Shown piece after piece: positions 26,819 through 35,785 of a DNA stretch of 47,608 nucleotides. Both the position numbers and the translations under genes were made by a program. Below the pieces are notes generated by a model that worked only from the letters and a program-made list of their open reading frames with translations, made no database searches and had not been told where the DNA came from. Source of the DNA: Flavobacteriaceae bacterium. GTDB taxonomy: Bacteria > Bacteroidota > Bacteroidia > Flavobacteriales > Flavobacteriaceae. The stretch lies in assembly GCA_016780065.1 (NCBI GenBank), contig JADHML010000008.1, forward strand, positions 1 through 47,608, given 5' to 3'. Each line of letters starts with the position of its first letter. Positions within the stretch are counted from its first letter, which is position 1.

Positions 26819-28395
26819 TAGTTAAGGGGAAGTTTTACGGTAAAAATACTTCCTTGTTTGCTCTCACTTTGCACAGAAATCGTGCCAGAATGTAAAGACA
26901 CAATTTGTTTTACGTACGAAAGGCCTAAACCGTGACCTTTCACATTGTGGATGTTTCCACTGGGTTCTCTGTAAAACTTGTCAAAAATCCGCTTTCTCAC
27001 AGAAGGACTCATCCCTTTACCACGATCTTTAATTTGAACTTCAAAAAAATCGTCTGAAACATGGGTGCTTACAGTCACTTCTAACTGGTCAGGAGAGTAT
27101 TTGATGGCGTTTTCTAGCAAATTCACCCAGACATTGGTCATATGAGCCTTAGAAAGATTCAGCTTAACGAGTTTAGGGTCAAAAATCTCGATGAGCGCTC
27201 CCTGTCGTTGATCAATAAGAAGTCTTATGTGATCTAAGGCTTGTTTCAAAGTTTTCATAGGGTCTATGATCTCCTTAACAAGGTCAAGTTCTTTTTTCTC
27301 CAATTGAGAAATCTGAAGAACATGTTCTACTTGCGTATTCATACGCTTGTTCTCATCACGAATCATGTTTAAATAACTCAAGGTTCTTTTTTGATCACCA
27401 GTCACTTTAGGGTTTACTAGAGCATCCAAAGCCAAATTTATGGTTGCGATTGGTGTTTTGAACTCATGAGTCATATTGTTTATAAAATCAGTTTTGATCT
27501 CCGATATCTTTTTTTGTTTTAAAATTTGCGACAGTGACATGCCAAAAACTACCAATATCACCACAATAAAAAACAATGAAAGAAGCACGGAGCCTATAAC
27601 GGAAGAAAACAAAAATCGACTTTGTTCTGGGAAAGCAAGGCGAAGCTCATATCTACTGCTGTCATCAAGCCTTAAAAACAACGGAGTTTTGAATTGATCT
27701 TGTCCTAAATATGCCAAATAATTATCTGAACCCAACAAGGTCATACGATTACCATCGAACACACGAAATTCAAAAGGAATCCGAATGTCACGAACTTGAA
27801 GCTCTTGACGTAAGAGCAATTCCAGCTCAATCGTACTCAATCGTTTTTGAATGGGTTTAATTGCTGCAAAATCCATAAAAATACTCTCGTATTTGGCTTT
27901 ATCTAAATTGGGCATTCGCTCAATTCGTTGCAAACGCTCAACCGAACTCATTCTTTCAATTTCATCCTCAAAACTTTCGTCAATAATCATCGTTGATTTC
28001 ACAGTTCTATAATCGAAAATCGGAAAAGTATCTTTTGATAAGGAATCAAATAATTGAGGGTAAATGTTATAATTATCTTCAATGATACCTTGTTGGTAGA
28101 TATAAGTTTTGTTGGTTGAAGGGCTTCGATCAATGTATTCGAAAACCTCTGTTAATTGAGATGCTTTAGGTGCACCTATGCTATCAATCATTTTCTGATA
28201 AACCGCTAAATAATCCTGAAATTCTCGCTCTTTAAGTTGTTTAGAAACATCGGCAAGTGCCAAACTCACATTCAGTTCAAACTGCCTCTCTAGGTTGTTT
28301 ATGTTGGTCTGAATCCAGAAAACCTGAACCATAATAACACCTAACATGGCCAGTGACATGGACGTGATTAGCAGCGGAAAAAAACCTCGTTTCAT
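26818..28395 (-). CDS. membrane sensor histidine kinase
   Basis: Sensor of a two-component system with unknown signal. The 525-residue protein has a first membrane segment at about residues 6-27, a periplasmic region of roughly 235 residues with no recognised sensor fold, a second membrane segment (VIGSVLLSLFFIVVILVVFGM, about 265-290), then the kinase core: His310 in NNMTHEFKTPIATIN, N-box NLLENAIKYSPD, and G-boxes KDRGKGMSPSVRKRIFDKFYR and GHGLGLSYVKQIV. There is no clear HAMP domain. It lies 16 bases after coaE and is coupled to the regulator by a TAATG overlap. Confidence 0.94.
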   Translation of the reverse strand: MKRGFFPLLITSMSLAMLGVIMVQVFWIQTNINNLERQFELNVSLALADVSKQLKEREFQDYLAVYQKMIDSIGAPKASQLTEVFEYIDRSPSTNKTYIYQQGIIEDNYNIYPQLFDSLSKDTFPIFDYRTVKSTMIIDESFEDEIERMSSVERLQRIERMPNLDKAKYESIFMDFAAIKPIQKRLSTIELELLLRQELQVRDIRIPFEFRVFDGNRMTLLGSDNYLAYLGQDQFKTPLFLRLDDSSRYELRLAFPEQSRFLFSSVIGSVLLSLFFIVVILVVFGMSLSQILKQKKISEIKTDFINNMTHEFKTPIATINLALDALVNPKVTGDQKRTLSYLNMIRDENKRMNTQVEHVLQISQLEKKELDLVKEIIDPMKTLKQALDHIRLLIDQRQGALIEIFDPKLVKLNLSKAHMTNVWVNLLENAIKYSPDQLEVTVSTHVSDDFFEVQIKDRGKGMSPSVRKRIFDKFYREPSGNIHNVKGHGLGLSYVKQIVSLHSGTISVQSESKQGSIFTVKLPLN

Positions 28396-28411
28396 GATCT
28401 AAAATTACAAA

Positions 28412-29005
28412 TTATAGCAAGTCGAACCGCGATTTAATGGACAGACAAACAGAAGACACTTGATCTCTAGTATCTTCTACAGAAACATTCTTAATTACAT
28501 AATCGGCCAAAGGAAGTGTTTTTTCTTCAGGCCATTGATTCGACATTCGAGATAGAATCTTAGCTCTTGACCAACCTTCTCTTTGTTGAATGCGACGGAT
28601 TCGATCTTCTTTTGGGGCTACTACCAAAATTACAGCGTCAAAATCGTGCTGTCTTTGATGCTCGAATATGATAGCGGCTTCATATACACAAAGCTCTGAG
28701 GTTTGTTCACTAAGCCATTTTTGATAATCTTCGGCTACAGCAGGATGCACAAGTTTATTGAGTTTTTTTAAAGCATTTGAGTCAGAAAAAACTTTTTCTG
28801 ACAAGTAAACTCGATCAGGCTTTTTACCCTTATAGCTACCAACTCCAAAACAATCAATGATGGCCTCGCGAAGTTTTTTGGAGGTTTCCATCAACTGCTT
28901 TGCTTTAAGGTCTGCAAAATACACAGGAACTCCCCGTAGCGCCAACAACTGACAAACAGTTGTTTTTCCACTGCCTATACCACCAGTAACCCCTATTTGA
29001 ATCAT
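28412..29005 (-). CDS. coaE: dephospho-CoA kinase
   Basis: Final step of CoA synthesis, phosphorylating the 3'-hydroxyl of dephospho-CoA. The 197-residue protein begins IQIGVTGGIGSGKTTVCQLLALRGVPVYFAD with the P-loop, has LSEKVFSDSNALKKLNKLVHPAV and the substrate region CVYEAAIIFEHQRQHDFDAVILVVAP, and ends with ADYVIKN, as expected. The ATG overlaps the stop of the YbbR gene by 4 bases. With panB and coaBC it gives three CoA-pathway genes in the window. Confidence 0.95.
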   Translation of the reverse strand: MIQIGVTGGIGSGKTTVCQLLALRGVPVYFADLKAKQLMETSKKLREAIIDCFGVGSYKGKKPDRVYLSEKVFSDSNALKKLNKLVHPAVAEDYQKWLSEQTSELCVYEAAIIFEHQRQHDFDAVILVVAPKEDRIRRIQQREGWSRAKILSRMSNQWPEEKTLPLADYVIKNVSVEDTRDQVSSVCLSIKSRFDLL

Positions 29006-29952
29006 TTTCTTATAAAAAATTGCACCTCTTCAGGATGGATCTTCAAAATACGTACTTGTTTCGGAGATTGCAATATCTTTAGTGGTAGCACATTGGATTT
29101 TATGTCTTCTTGGTATTCACAGGTTACCCTAAACTCACTTGGCATAAGCTGCTTAAGAGAAGATACAGGTGCACTAATACTGAGTTCAGCATATCTTGGT
29201 ATGGGTTGAATTTCAATATTGCTACCCGATTGTAAAATTTCTATAGGCACGCGCACCATATGCTCTGTGAATCTATCTACCAATCTTTGGGTCAGAACTT
29301 GACTATCAGACCATTGCAACAATCCAGAAGTGTCCGATTTTAAAAAACAGATCTCATTAAAGTTAGACGAAATGGGTGTTGTTAAATCATGAGAGACATA
29401 TGCGTAGTCTAGTGTATTTACCAAGTTCTCTGGTCCCGTAACATACAGTGAATCGGGCTTAAACGAAAAGTCAGAAACCCAATCGTAACCAGCTTCTAGT
29501 TGAATAACATCCAACATTCGTACGGCTAACAATCGACCGACTGCCTTTCGAATGGGGGTGCTAATCGCAACTGTCTTTTTTAAATCCACCTTTAAAGTTT
29601 GGTCAAAATGATTGTCAACATAGGAAACCAATGAAAGGGGGCTCAGTAAAAAATCCCCGTTTTTTGATTGTATGGTACTGGATTTAATTGATATCGTATT
29701 GGGAAACATACGGGCTAACATCAATCGAAATCCTGTTCCTGTACAGAAAACATCAATTCTTTGGGGTTCTGTGTCTTCAAGGTATTGATGTATGTCCAAT
29801 TCCACATACCTTAAATATAGAGAGACTTTGGCTGAATGTTGTTCAGACAAGGCTGTGGTCAACCATATGAACATAGAAACCAATACAAATACGGGAGCTA
29901 CTTTTGAATATTTGAGCGTTTTAAATCGCTTGTCTAGACCCCGAAATAACAT
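29002..29952 (-). CDS. YbbR/CdaR-like membrane-anchored protein
   Basis: 316-residue protein with one N-terminal membrane segment (VAPVFVLVSMFIWLTTAL, about residues 19-36) and a long extracytoplasmic part that looks like repeated YbbR beta domains, e.g. VTGPENLVNTLDYAYVSHDLTT and a final RILKIHPEEVQFFIRK. In Firmicutes such proteins (CdaR) regulate a diadenylate cyclase, but no cyclase gene is next to it here, so I do not assign that function. The ATG at 29950-29952 is chosen, 10 bases after fabI; a TTG at 29985 would overlap fabI. The placement between fabI and coaE is familiar from Flavobacteriia. Confidence 0.75.
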   Translation of the reverse strand: MLFRGLDKRFKTLKYSKVAPVFVLVSMFIWLTTALSEQHSAKVSLYLRYVELDIHQYLEDTEPQRIDVFCTGTGFRLMLARMFPNTISIKSSTIQSKNGDFLLSPLSLVSYVDNHFDQTLKVDLKKTVAISTPIRKAVGRLLAVRMLDVIQLEAGYDWVSDFSFKPDSLYVTGPENLVNTLDYAYVSHDLTTPISSNFNEICFLKSDTSGLLQWSDSQVLTQRLVDRFTEHMVRVPIEILQSGSNIEIQPIPRYAELSISAPVSSLKQLMPSEFRVTCEYQEDIKSNVLPLKILQSPKQVRILKIHPEEVQFFIRK

Positions 29953-29962
29953 GAATTGGGGT

Positions 29963-30787
29963 TTATTCGCTCTGTTGTTGTTCAAAAAGATCCATCACTG
30001 CATCACTGACCCCCATGTTTGAGAACCCACCATCATTGTATAGATTTTGAAGAGTAACTCGTTTGGTTAGGTCAGAAAAAAGAGAGACAGTATAGTTGGC
30101 ACAGTCCAAGGCCGTAGCGTTTCCGAGTGGAGACATTTTTTCAGCATAAGAGATAAAGCCATCAAAACCTTTGACTCCTTTACCAGCAGTGGTCGGAGTA
30201 GGTGACTGAGAGATGGTGTTGACGCGTACTTTTTTATCTCTACCAAAAAAGTAACCAAAGCTTCGTGCTATAGATTCTAAGTAGGCTTTATTGTCAGCCA
30301 TGTCATTATAATCAGGAAAAACACGTTGAGCGGCCATATAGCTTAAAGCAACAATACTTCCCCACTCATTCATAGCATCTTTTTTGTATAAGGTTTGCAT
30401 CAACTTGTGGAAGGAAACGGCTGAAACATCCCATCCTTTTGAAGTCCAATCGTGGTTCTGGTCAGTGTATGCCCGACCTTTGCGAACATTGACAGACATT
30501 CCGATAGAGTGTAGCACAAAGTCAAGCTTACCACCCAAAATCTCCATTGACTCATCAATGAGCTTATTTAAATCTTCAATAGAAGTCGCATCGGCTGGAA
30601 TGACTTGGGCATTTGTTTGATCGGCCAATTGTTGAATGGCCCCCATACGCATAGCGACTGGTGCATTGGTTAAAACAAAAGAACCACCTTCTTGGTGAAC
30701 GCGCAAAGCGGTTTGCCAAGCAATTGAGTTTTCATCTAGTGCTCCAAAAATGATTCCTTTTTTTCCTTCTAAAAGATTGTAAGACAT
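29963..30787 (-). CDS. fabI: FabI, enoyl-ACP reductase
   Basis: NAD(P)H-dependent last step of the fatty-acid elongation cycle. The 274-residue protein starts YNLLEGKKGIIFGALDENSIAWQTAL, the divergent SDR-type cofactor motif of FabI, and has DFVLHSIGMS, the catalytic pattern Tyr-x6-Lys in FPDYNDMADNKAYLES preceded by a second tyrosine in SYMAAQRV, and RVNTISQSPTPTTAGKGVKGF, where E. coli FabI has an SAGPIRTLA-like loop. It lies 28 bases after recN with a TAnnTTTG box in that gap. Confidence 0.95.
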   Translation of the reverse strand: MSYNLLEGKKGIIFGALDENSIAWQTALRVHQEGGSFVLTNAPVAMRMGAIQQLADQTNAQVIPADATSIEDLNKLIDESMEILGGKLDFVLHSIGMSVNVRKGRAYTDQNHDWTSKGWDVSAVSFHKLMQTLYKKDAMNEWGSIVALSYMAAQRVFPDYNDMADNKAYLESIARSFGYFFGRDKKVRVNTISQSPTPTTAGKGVKGFDGFISYAEKMSPLGNATALDCANYTVSLFSDLTKRVTLQNLYNDGGFSNMGVSDAVMDLFEQQQSE

Positions 30788-30804
30788 GAATTGAAAATTT
30801 TTGG

Positions 30805-30812
30805 CAAAGATA
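30805..30812 (-). promoter_or_regulatory. candidate -7 promoter box for fabI
   Basis: Minus-strand TATCTTTG fills part of the 28-base gap between recN and fabI, ending 17 bases before the fabI ATG. It suggests that fabI is also transcribed from its own promoter. Confidence 0.45.
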
Positions 30813-30815
30813 GCA

Positions 30816-32468
30816 CTAATTCAACAACTCTTCGGCGTGTAAACGAGCTACTTTGGTAACTTGATTGCCGTCGAGCATTTGTGCAATTTCGAGAATTCTG
30901 TCTTCACCTGTTAAAGCCTTCGCATAAGTTTTGGTAGTCGAATTGTCGGTAGATTTAAAAACCTTGATGTGAATATCGCCAGTCGCTGCAATTTGAGGCA
31001 GGTGGGTGATCCCAATCAGTTGAGTTTTTTTACTTATTTGTTTCATCAAATTTGCCATGGCTTTGGCCATTTCACCAGAAACACCTGTATCTATTTCATC
31101 CATAATAAGACATGGAAGTGTCTTATGATTGGCCATAATTGATTTGATAACCAACATGATTCGAGACAGCTCACCGCCCGAAGCAATTTTATGAAGGGGG
31201 CCAAAAGCCATCCCCTTATTAGCAGAAAACAAAAAATCTATTTTGTCTTTTCCCAAGAGTGTCAAAGATGTATTGTTTTGAAAATTAAATACAAATTGAG
31301 CATGCTCCATACCCAAAACACCCAGACCTTGAGCAATAGCCGCAGACAGTTCCGGAGCCTTTTGAGTACGTATTTTAGACAGCTGAGACGCCAACTCGTC
31401 GGCTTTTTTTTGAGCTTCGTTCATCTGATTTCTGAGCACAGCAGTCACAGACTCACTATCCTCTGCCAAAGCACAAATTTGTTCTAATTCACTTTGTTTC
31501 TCAAGCAAACCCTCTACATCTGTTACTTTATGCTTGTTTTGTAAAGCGTATAAAGTGCTCAATTTTTGACTCAGTTGATCTAAACGATTTGGGTCATGCG
31601 AAATGTTTTGATGATAATCTTCAACATGACTTGCGATGTCGTCAAGTTCATACCAAATATTTTGAATTCGAGAGGAAAGCTCCGCATATTGTTTGCCAAA
31701 GTTTTCCAGTTTGGAGAGACTGTTTTTCAGCAAATTCAATTGATCGGACAACCCCAAATTTTCTTGATTTATTATATGTTGGGCTTGAGATAATATTTGT
31801 TCAATGTCTGTTGCGTGTTGAAGTTGATTACGGGACTGCTCTAACTCTTCTTGAATTCCAGAATAGAGAGACAACTGCTGAAGCTCATCTAGTTGATATT
31901 TGTTGTACTCATGTGAGGCTTGGGCTTGTTGTTGGGCTTGCTCAAGGGTTGTAAGTTTTTTTTGAATGGAGCGAAAATCCTGTAAGGCTTCTTGATAATT
32001 ATCTCTCAACGACATGGAGTTGCTGTATGCATCAAGTAGGTCATATAAAAAATTAGATTCTGTCAGAGAAGCGGTTTGTCGCTGGGTATGGATGTCAACA
32101 AGCAAATAACCCAGATTACGCATTTGATCTAGATTAACAGGCGTGTCGTTGATAAATGCACGCGATTTTCCTGAGGGCAATATTTCTCTCCTAAAAAAAG
32201 TTTCAGGTTCATAATCAAGATCCAATTCCTCAAAAGATTTTTCAATGTTCAGTGAAGAAACTTCAAAAAGAACCTCAACAACACACTTACTTTGGGCATC
32301 TCGTACGGCAGACAAATCGGCTCGAGATCCCAAAGCCAATGAGAGAGCCTCTAGCACAATTGACTTTCCTGAGCCAGTTTCTCCTGTAATGACATTGAAT
32401 TGATTCCCAAAGGAAAGCTGTATGTCATCAATGAGCGCAAAATTCTTTATCGATATAGAACGAATCAA
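30816..32468 (-). CDS. recN: RecN, DNA repair protein
   Basis: SMC-like ATPase active in double-strand break repair. The 550-residue protein has the N-terminal half of the ATPase (SISIKNFALIDDIQLSFGNQFNVITGETGSGKS with Walker A), a long central coiled coil (about 150-350, rich in Gln, Leu and Glu), and the C-terminal half with signature FGPLHKIASGGELSRIMLVIKSI and Walker B LIMDEIDTGVSGEMA, then GITHLPQIAATGDIHIKV. The start is a TTG at 32466-32468: it gives the expected IRSISIKNFAL N-terminus and no in-frame ATG or GTG precedes it in the gap. It lies 53 bases after the PorD gene. Confidence 0.95.
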   Translation of the reverse strand: MIRSISIKNFALIDDIQLSFGNQFNVITGETGSGKSIVLEALSLALGSRADLSAVRDAQSKCVVEVLFEVSSLNIEKSFEELDLDYEPETFFRREILPSGKSRAFINDTPVNLDQMRNLGYLLVDIHTQRQTASLTESNFLYDLLDAYSNSMSLRDNYQEALQDFRSIQKKLTTLEQAQQQAQASHEYNKYQLDELQQLSLYSGIQEELEQSRNQLQHATDIEQILSQAQHIINQENLGLSDQLNLLKNSLSKLENFGKQYAELSSRIQNIWYELDDIASHVEDYHQNISHDPNRLDQLSQKLSTLYALQNKHKVTDVEGLLEKQSELEQICALAEDSESVTAVLRNQMNEAQKKADELASQLSKIRTQKAPELSAAIAQGLGVLGMEHAQFVFNFQNNTSLTLLGKDKIDFLFSANKGMAFGPLHKIASGGELSRIMLVIKSIMANHKTLPCLIMDEIDTGVSGEMAKAMANLMKQISKKTQLIGITHLPQIAATGDIHIKVFKSTDNSTTKTYAKALTGEDRILEIAQMLDGNQVTKVARLHAEELLN

Positions 32469-32489
32469 AACCTAGGGAATTACGTTCTT

Positions 32490-32497
32490 CAAATATA
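32490..32497 (-). promoter_or_regulatory. candidate -7 promoter box for recN
   Basis: Minus-strand TATATTTG ends 21 bases before the TTG start of recN, in the gap after the PorD gene. No LexA-type box was noticed. Confidence 0.45.
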
Positions 32498-32521
32498 ACT
32501 TATTCGCAGGTATTGTTTTTA

Positions 32522-33400
32522 TTAGATTTCACTCCATTTGGTTGTGAAAAAAGGAGCAACGCGGTTCAGGTCCTCTACCAGTGAATTGGTATCAAAATTG
32601 GGACCACCGCTAAAAATCTGGACAATTTCATCAGATTTGGCGTCGAAAAAATTTTGAACCACAACAAGGTTAGGGTTTCTGTCTGTCAAATCGCGAATGG
32701 ATTTAATACTCGCTGCAATGGCATTTTTACCCATATCGGGGCGATCATGCATTTGATCTAAGCCCAATCGGTGATAGTTATACAAAACCCCTCTAAACGC
32801 GTCATAGGTAGGTGACGTCAATTGATCAATGAGCCAGTATCTATTGTTTCTGTTTTCAGATTGTTTCCAACCAGAAAAACCTGTTCGCTGAGATAGATCA
32901 ACAATTTTACGTGCTTGTTCGTAAAAGTCAGCCCCTCCATTTGCAGAAAAGGTATCTGCATCCATTCCTAAGATCACATACACATAGAAACTCATCAAGG
33001 CAACAAGGTTCGTGTTGCTGTTGTTTGGGTTGTAGTTTAAAGACTCAAATTCTTGATAATCAAAGCTAAAATCATCGTCTTTTCGATTCATCACAACAGT
33101 AGTGTATGTAGAATTAAAAACAGGTCTTGAAGACTGTATCTGGAGATTGGCTTGAACATTGTTGTTTTTATAATTCTCAACCGTAACAACCATAGATATT
33201 TGAATCTTGTTATGGTCATCAGCTTTTTGATCGACCCAAGAAGTCGTGTTAACAAATTCGTTAAGATCTCGTTCAAGAGTTTCAAAAATCTGTTTATTCG
33301 TTTGGTCGATTAGGTCCGAATTGATCGTAATTTGACAATCTATAAGCTGTGCCATTATAACAAAAGGGAACAAACAAAAAGCAATTAAGAATTTATTCAT
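32522..33400 (-). CDS. porD: DUF4835 / PorD-like type IX secretion protein
   Basis: 292-residue exported protein of the DUF4835 family, which is annotated as the T9SS-linked protein PorD in Bacteroidetes; its exact role is unclear to me. A signal peptide covers about residues 1-17 (ending IMAQ). Then come LIDCQITINSDLIDQTNKQIFETLERDLNEFVNTTSW, many beta-type segments, NPNNSNTNLVALMSFYVYVILGMDADTFSANGG, and a C-terminal helical part (GPNFDTNSLVEDLNRVAPFFTTKWSEI). It overlaps coaBC by 8 bases and precedes recN, so expression is tied to housekeeping genes. The family call rests on recall of this N-terminus and gene order. Confidence 0.78.
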   Translation of the reverse strand: MNKFLIAFCLFPFVIMAQLIDCQITINSDLIDQTNKQIFETLERDLNEFVNTTSWVDQKADDHNKIQISMVVTVENYKNNNVQANLQIQSSRPVFNSTYTTVVMNRKDDDFSFDYQEFESLNYNPNNSNTNLVALMSFYVYVILGMDADTFSANGGADFYEQARKIVDLSQRTGFSGWKQSENRNNRYWLIDQLTSPTYDAFRGVLYNYHRLGLDQMHDRPDMGKNAIAASIKSIRDLTDRNPNLVVVQNFFDAKSDEIVQIFSGGPNFDTNSLVEDLNRVAPFFTTKWSEI

Positions 33401-34598
33401 TTATCAAATGGTTTATTTCATGAAGTAAATCAAGTGCAACCTCTTTTTTGGATTTTAGAGGATAGGCGTTATGACTTCCATCACTTTTGATAAAGGTAAT
33501 CTTATTTGTGTCATGTCCAAAACCGGCACCATCATCTGCCAAGCTGTTCAAAACAATCGCGTCTAAGTTTTTACGAATCATTTTTTGATGTGCATAATCA
33601 AGACCCTCTTCAGTCTCTAAAGCAAAACCTACAAGAAACTGTTTGTTTTTTTTCACACCAAGGTCATTTAATATATCAACCGTAGGCTCTAAAGAAAGTG
33701 TGTCTAAAGGAACATTCTTTTTGATCTTTGATTTTTTCGGGTTTTTGGGCTTAAAATCTGCAACAGCGGCAGCCATCACCACCACATCTGAATCCTTGTA
33801 ATACGAGAGGCATGTTCGGTGCATCTGATCTGCAGTCATTACGGACTCAAGTCGAATCTCGGGATGAAGAGTCAAATTGTCTGTTGGCCCACTCACCAAC
33901 ACAACTTCTGCGCCCCATTCAGCAGCCTGATTTGCGATTGCATAACCCATTTTACCAGAAGATTGATTGCCTATAAAACGCACAGGGTCTATGGATTCGT
34001 ATGTAGGGCCGGCAGTAATCAAAACTTTTTTACCCAACCATGGCATCTTAGACATTAAATCTTTTTCTAGAAAAGCGACGATTTCATCTGGTTCTTGCAT
34101 ACGCCCCACCCCTTCTAAGCCGCTAGCCAAAGGGCCTTCTGCTGAGGGGATATGAATGTTGGATCGACTTTCGAGTTTGGATATCGCTTCTTGGGTAGCT
34201 GGATGTTGATGCATGTCTAAATCCATCGCTGGAGCAAAATACACAGGGCATCTTGCAGACAAGTAAGTAGCCATGAGTAGATTATCGCAACTAGCTTGCG
34301 CCATTTTTGATAGAGTATTTGCTGAAGCCGGTGCAATCAACATTAGGTCAGCCCAAAGACCTAGCGACACATGGTTGTTCCATACCTCATGTTCGTCATC
34401 AACAAATTCAGTCAAGACAGGTTTGTTTGAAACGGTTGACAGGGAAAGCGGGGTCACGAATGAAGCCGCAGAAGGCGTCAAAATGACTTGTACCTCAGCA
34501 CCTGCTTTTATAAGAGCACGAACGAGAATAGGCGTTTTGTAGGCGGCTATACTACCTGAGATGCCAAGCAAAACTTTTTTGGCACGAAGGGCAGACAT
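33393..34598 (-). CDS. coaBC: CoaBC, phosphopantothenoylcysteine synthetase/decarboxylase
   Basis: Bifunctional enzyme for two middle steps of CoA synthesis. The 401-residue protein has the FMN-binding decarboxylase first (VLLGISGSIAAYKTPILVRALIKAGAEVQVILTPSA, the active-site His in WNNHVSLGLWADLMLIAPASANTLSKMA, and APAMDLDMHQHPAT), then the synthetase from about residue 185 (VLITAGPTYESIDPVRFIGNQSSGKMGYAIA, AAVADFKPK, the ATP-site Lys region). The length is standard. It starts 8 bases after rpoZ. Confidence 0.96.
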   Translation of the reverse strand: MSALRAKKVLLGISGSIAAYKTPILVRALIKAGAEVQVILTPSAASFVTPLSLSTVSNKPVLTEFVDDEHEVWNNHVSLGLWADLMLIAPASANTLSKMAQASCDNLLMATYLSARCPVYFAPAMDLDMHQHPATQEAISKLESRSNIHIPSAEGPLASGLEGVGRMQEPDEIVAFLEKDLMSKMPWLGKKVLITAGPTYESIDPVRFIGNQSSGKMGYAIANQAAEWGAEVVLVSGPTDNLTLHPEIRLESVMTADQMHRTCLSYYKDSDVVVMAAAVADFKPKNPKKSKIKKNVPLDTLSLEPTVDILNDLGVKKNKQFLVGFALETEEGLDYAHQKMIRKNLDAIVLNSLADDGAGFGHDTNKITFIKSDGSHNAYPLKSKKEVALDLLHEINHLINE

Positions 34599-34606
34599 AC
34601 AATATA

Positions 34607-34927
34607 TTATGAATTATCCGTGTGGCGGTAGTAAATCTTTTCTGCCAACCATTGTTCAATAGCCACCGCGTGAGGTTTTGGAAGTTTTTCGTAAAACTTA
34701 GAAACTTCAATCTGTTCTTTGTTTTCAAAAATTTCCTCAAGGGTTTCTAGTGGTGTAGCAAATTCTTCGAGTTTTTCGAAAAGCTCTGTACGAATTTCCT
34801 CATTGATTTGAATAGCACGCTTGGCAAGTATAGAAACCGTTTCATAGATGTTACCCGTAGGCGCATCTAGTTGATTGCGGTCATACGTTATGGTGCTGTC
34901 AGCAGCATTGGAATCTTTAATAGGCAT
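34607..34927 (-). CDS. rpoZ: RNA polymerase omega subunit (Bacteroidetes type)
   Basis: Small subunit that helps assemble and stabilise RNA polymerase. The 106-residue protein has the core TGNIYETVSILAKRAIQINEEIRTELFEKLEEFA (residues about 24-60) and a C-terminal half rich in Glu and aromatic residues (HAVAIEQWLAEKIYYRHTDNS), the form seen in Bacteroidetes. It lies between bamD (10 bases upstream) and coaBC (8 bases downstream), an arrangement expected for this phylum. A TAnnTTTG match is present inside the end of bamD at 34949-34956. Confidence 0.88.
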   Translation of the reverse strand: MPIKDSNAADSTITYDRNQLDAPTGNIYETVSILAKRAIQINEEIRTELFEKLEEFATPLETLEEIFENKEQIEVSKFYEKLPKPHAVAIEQWLAEKIYYRHTDNS

Positions 34928-34937
34928 GAGAAATCAA

Positions 34938-35744
34938 TTATTTGACTGCAAAGGTAGTGATTTCTTTGTCGACTTCATCAAACAACTTATCACAATCCTC
35001 TAAGAAGGGTGATTCTGGATATGCACGCTTAAACTCTTTGTAATAGTTTTTAGCAGCCTTTAAACGTTCTTCTTTTTTTCTGTAGACACTGTTCAGAGCT
35101 AGGATGGAGGCTGATTGAAATTGTACCACCATTGCCTCTTCTCTGTAGGGAGTTCCTGGATTATCACCAATAAAATTGTCAATCGCTTTAATGGCAGCTT
35201 TGTAGTCACGTATTTTGTGGTACTGCTTGGCGATTTCGAAAGCTTTGTGTTCGGTTTTCTCTCTCAATCCTTGCACCAAATTGTTAGCCTCTTCCAATCT
35301 TTCACTTTCAGGGTATCTATTTATATATTCTTGAAGTTTATTTAAGGCCTCGTAAGTATCCTTTTGATCCAAACTGAAAACAGGAGATACTTTACTATAA
35401 CTCAGGGCCATCATATAGTAAGCTTCTTCTAGTTTTTGACTTTTTGGATAAGCTTTGGTAAAGGATTCAAATTCATAAGCAGATGAGATATAGCTTTTGG
35501 TTTGAAATAAGCAGTTGGCATAAAAAAAAGTGATTCGCTCTGCTTGAGGTTTGCCTCTATACTTGGGCTGTAATTGTTCAAACAGGTTCATGGCGCGTCT
35601 GTAATCTTCTGACTTATAGTATTGCTTCGCTAAATCATATTTAAACTTTATATCATCACTCTTAAGTGCTTTTTGATAGGTATTGCACGAGACAAGACCA
35701 AAAAAGACCCACAAAATCAAAATATAAGAAATGGTTTTTTGCAT
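34938..35744 (-). CDS. bamD: BamD, outer-membrane assembly lipoprotein
   Basis: Essential lipoprotein of the BAM complex that inserts beta-barrel proteins in the outer membrane. The 268-residue protein has a lipoprotein signal (QKTISYILILWVFFGLVSC, with Cys as the first mature residue) followed by five TPR-like helical repeats, e.g. YKSEDYRRAMNLFEQLQPKYRGKPQAERITFFYANCLF and AYPKSQKLEEAYYMMALS. The ATG at 35742-35744 is chosen: a TTG nine codons upstream lies before the candidate -7 box and would spoil the short signal. It lies 41 bases after dapA. Confidence 0.93.
   Translation of the reverse strand: MQKTISYILILWVFFGLVSCNTYQKALKSDDIKFKYDLAKQYYKSEDYRRAMNLFEQLQPKYRGKPQAERITFFYANCLFQTKSYISSAYEFESFTKAYPKSQKLEEAYYMMALSYSKVSPVFSLDQKDTYEALNKLQEYINRYPESERLEEANNLVQGLREKTEHKAFEIAKQYHKIRDYKAAIKAIDNFIGDNPGTPYREEAMVVQFQSASILALNSVYRKKEERLKAAKNYYKEFKRAYPESPFLEDCDKLFDEVDKEITTFAVK
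34949..34956 (-). promoter_or_regulatory. possible internal -7 box for rpoZ
   Basis: Minus-strand TACCTTTG inside the last codons of bamD, 21 bases before the rpoZ ATG. As it lies in coding sequence, chance is a real alternative. Confidence 0.3.
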
Positions 35745-35748
35745 GACA

Positions 35749-35756
35749 CAAATGTA
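35749..35756 (-). promoter_or_regulatory. candidate -7 promoter box for bamD
   Basis: Minus-strand TACATTTG ends 4 bases before the bamD ATG, within the 41-base gap after dapA. It predicts a nearly leaderless bamD transcript. Confidence 0.45.
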
Positions 35757-35785
35757 CTTAAATGGTTTCAAAAAAGATTGTTTGA

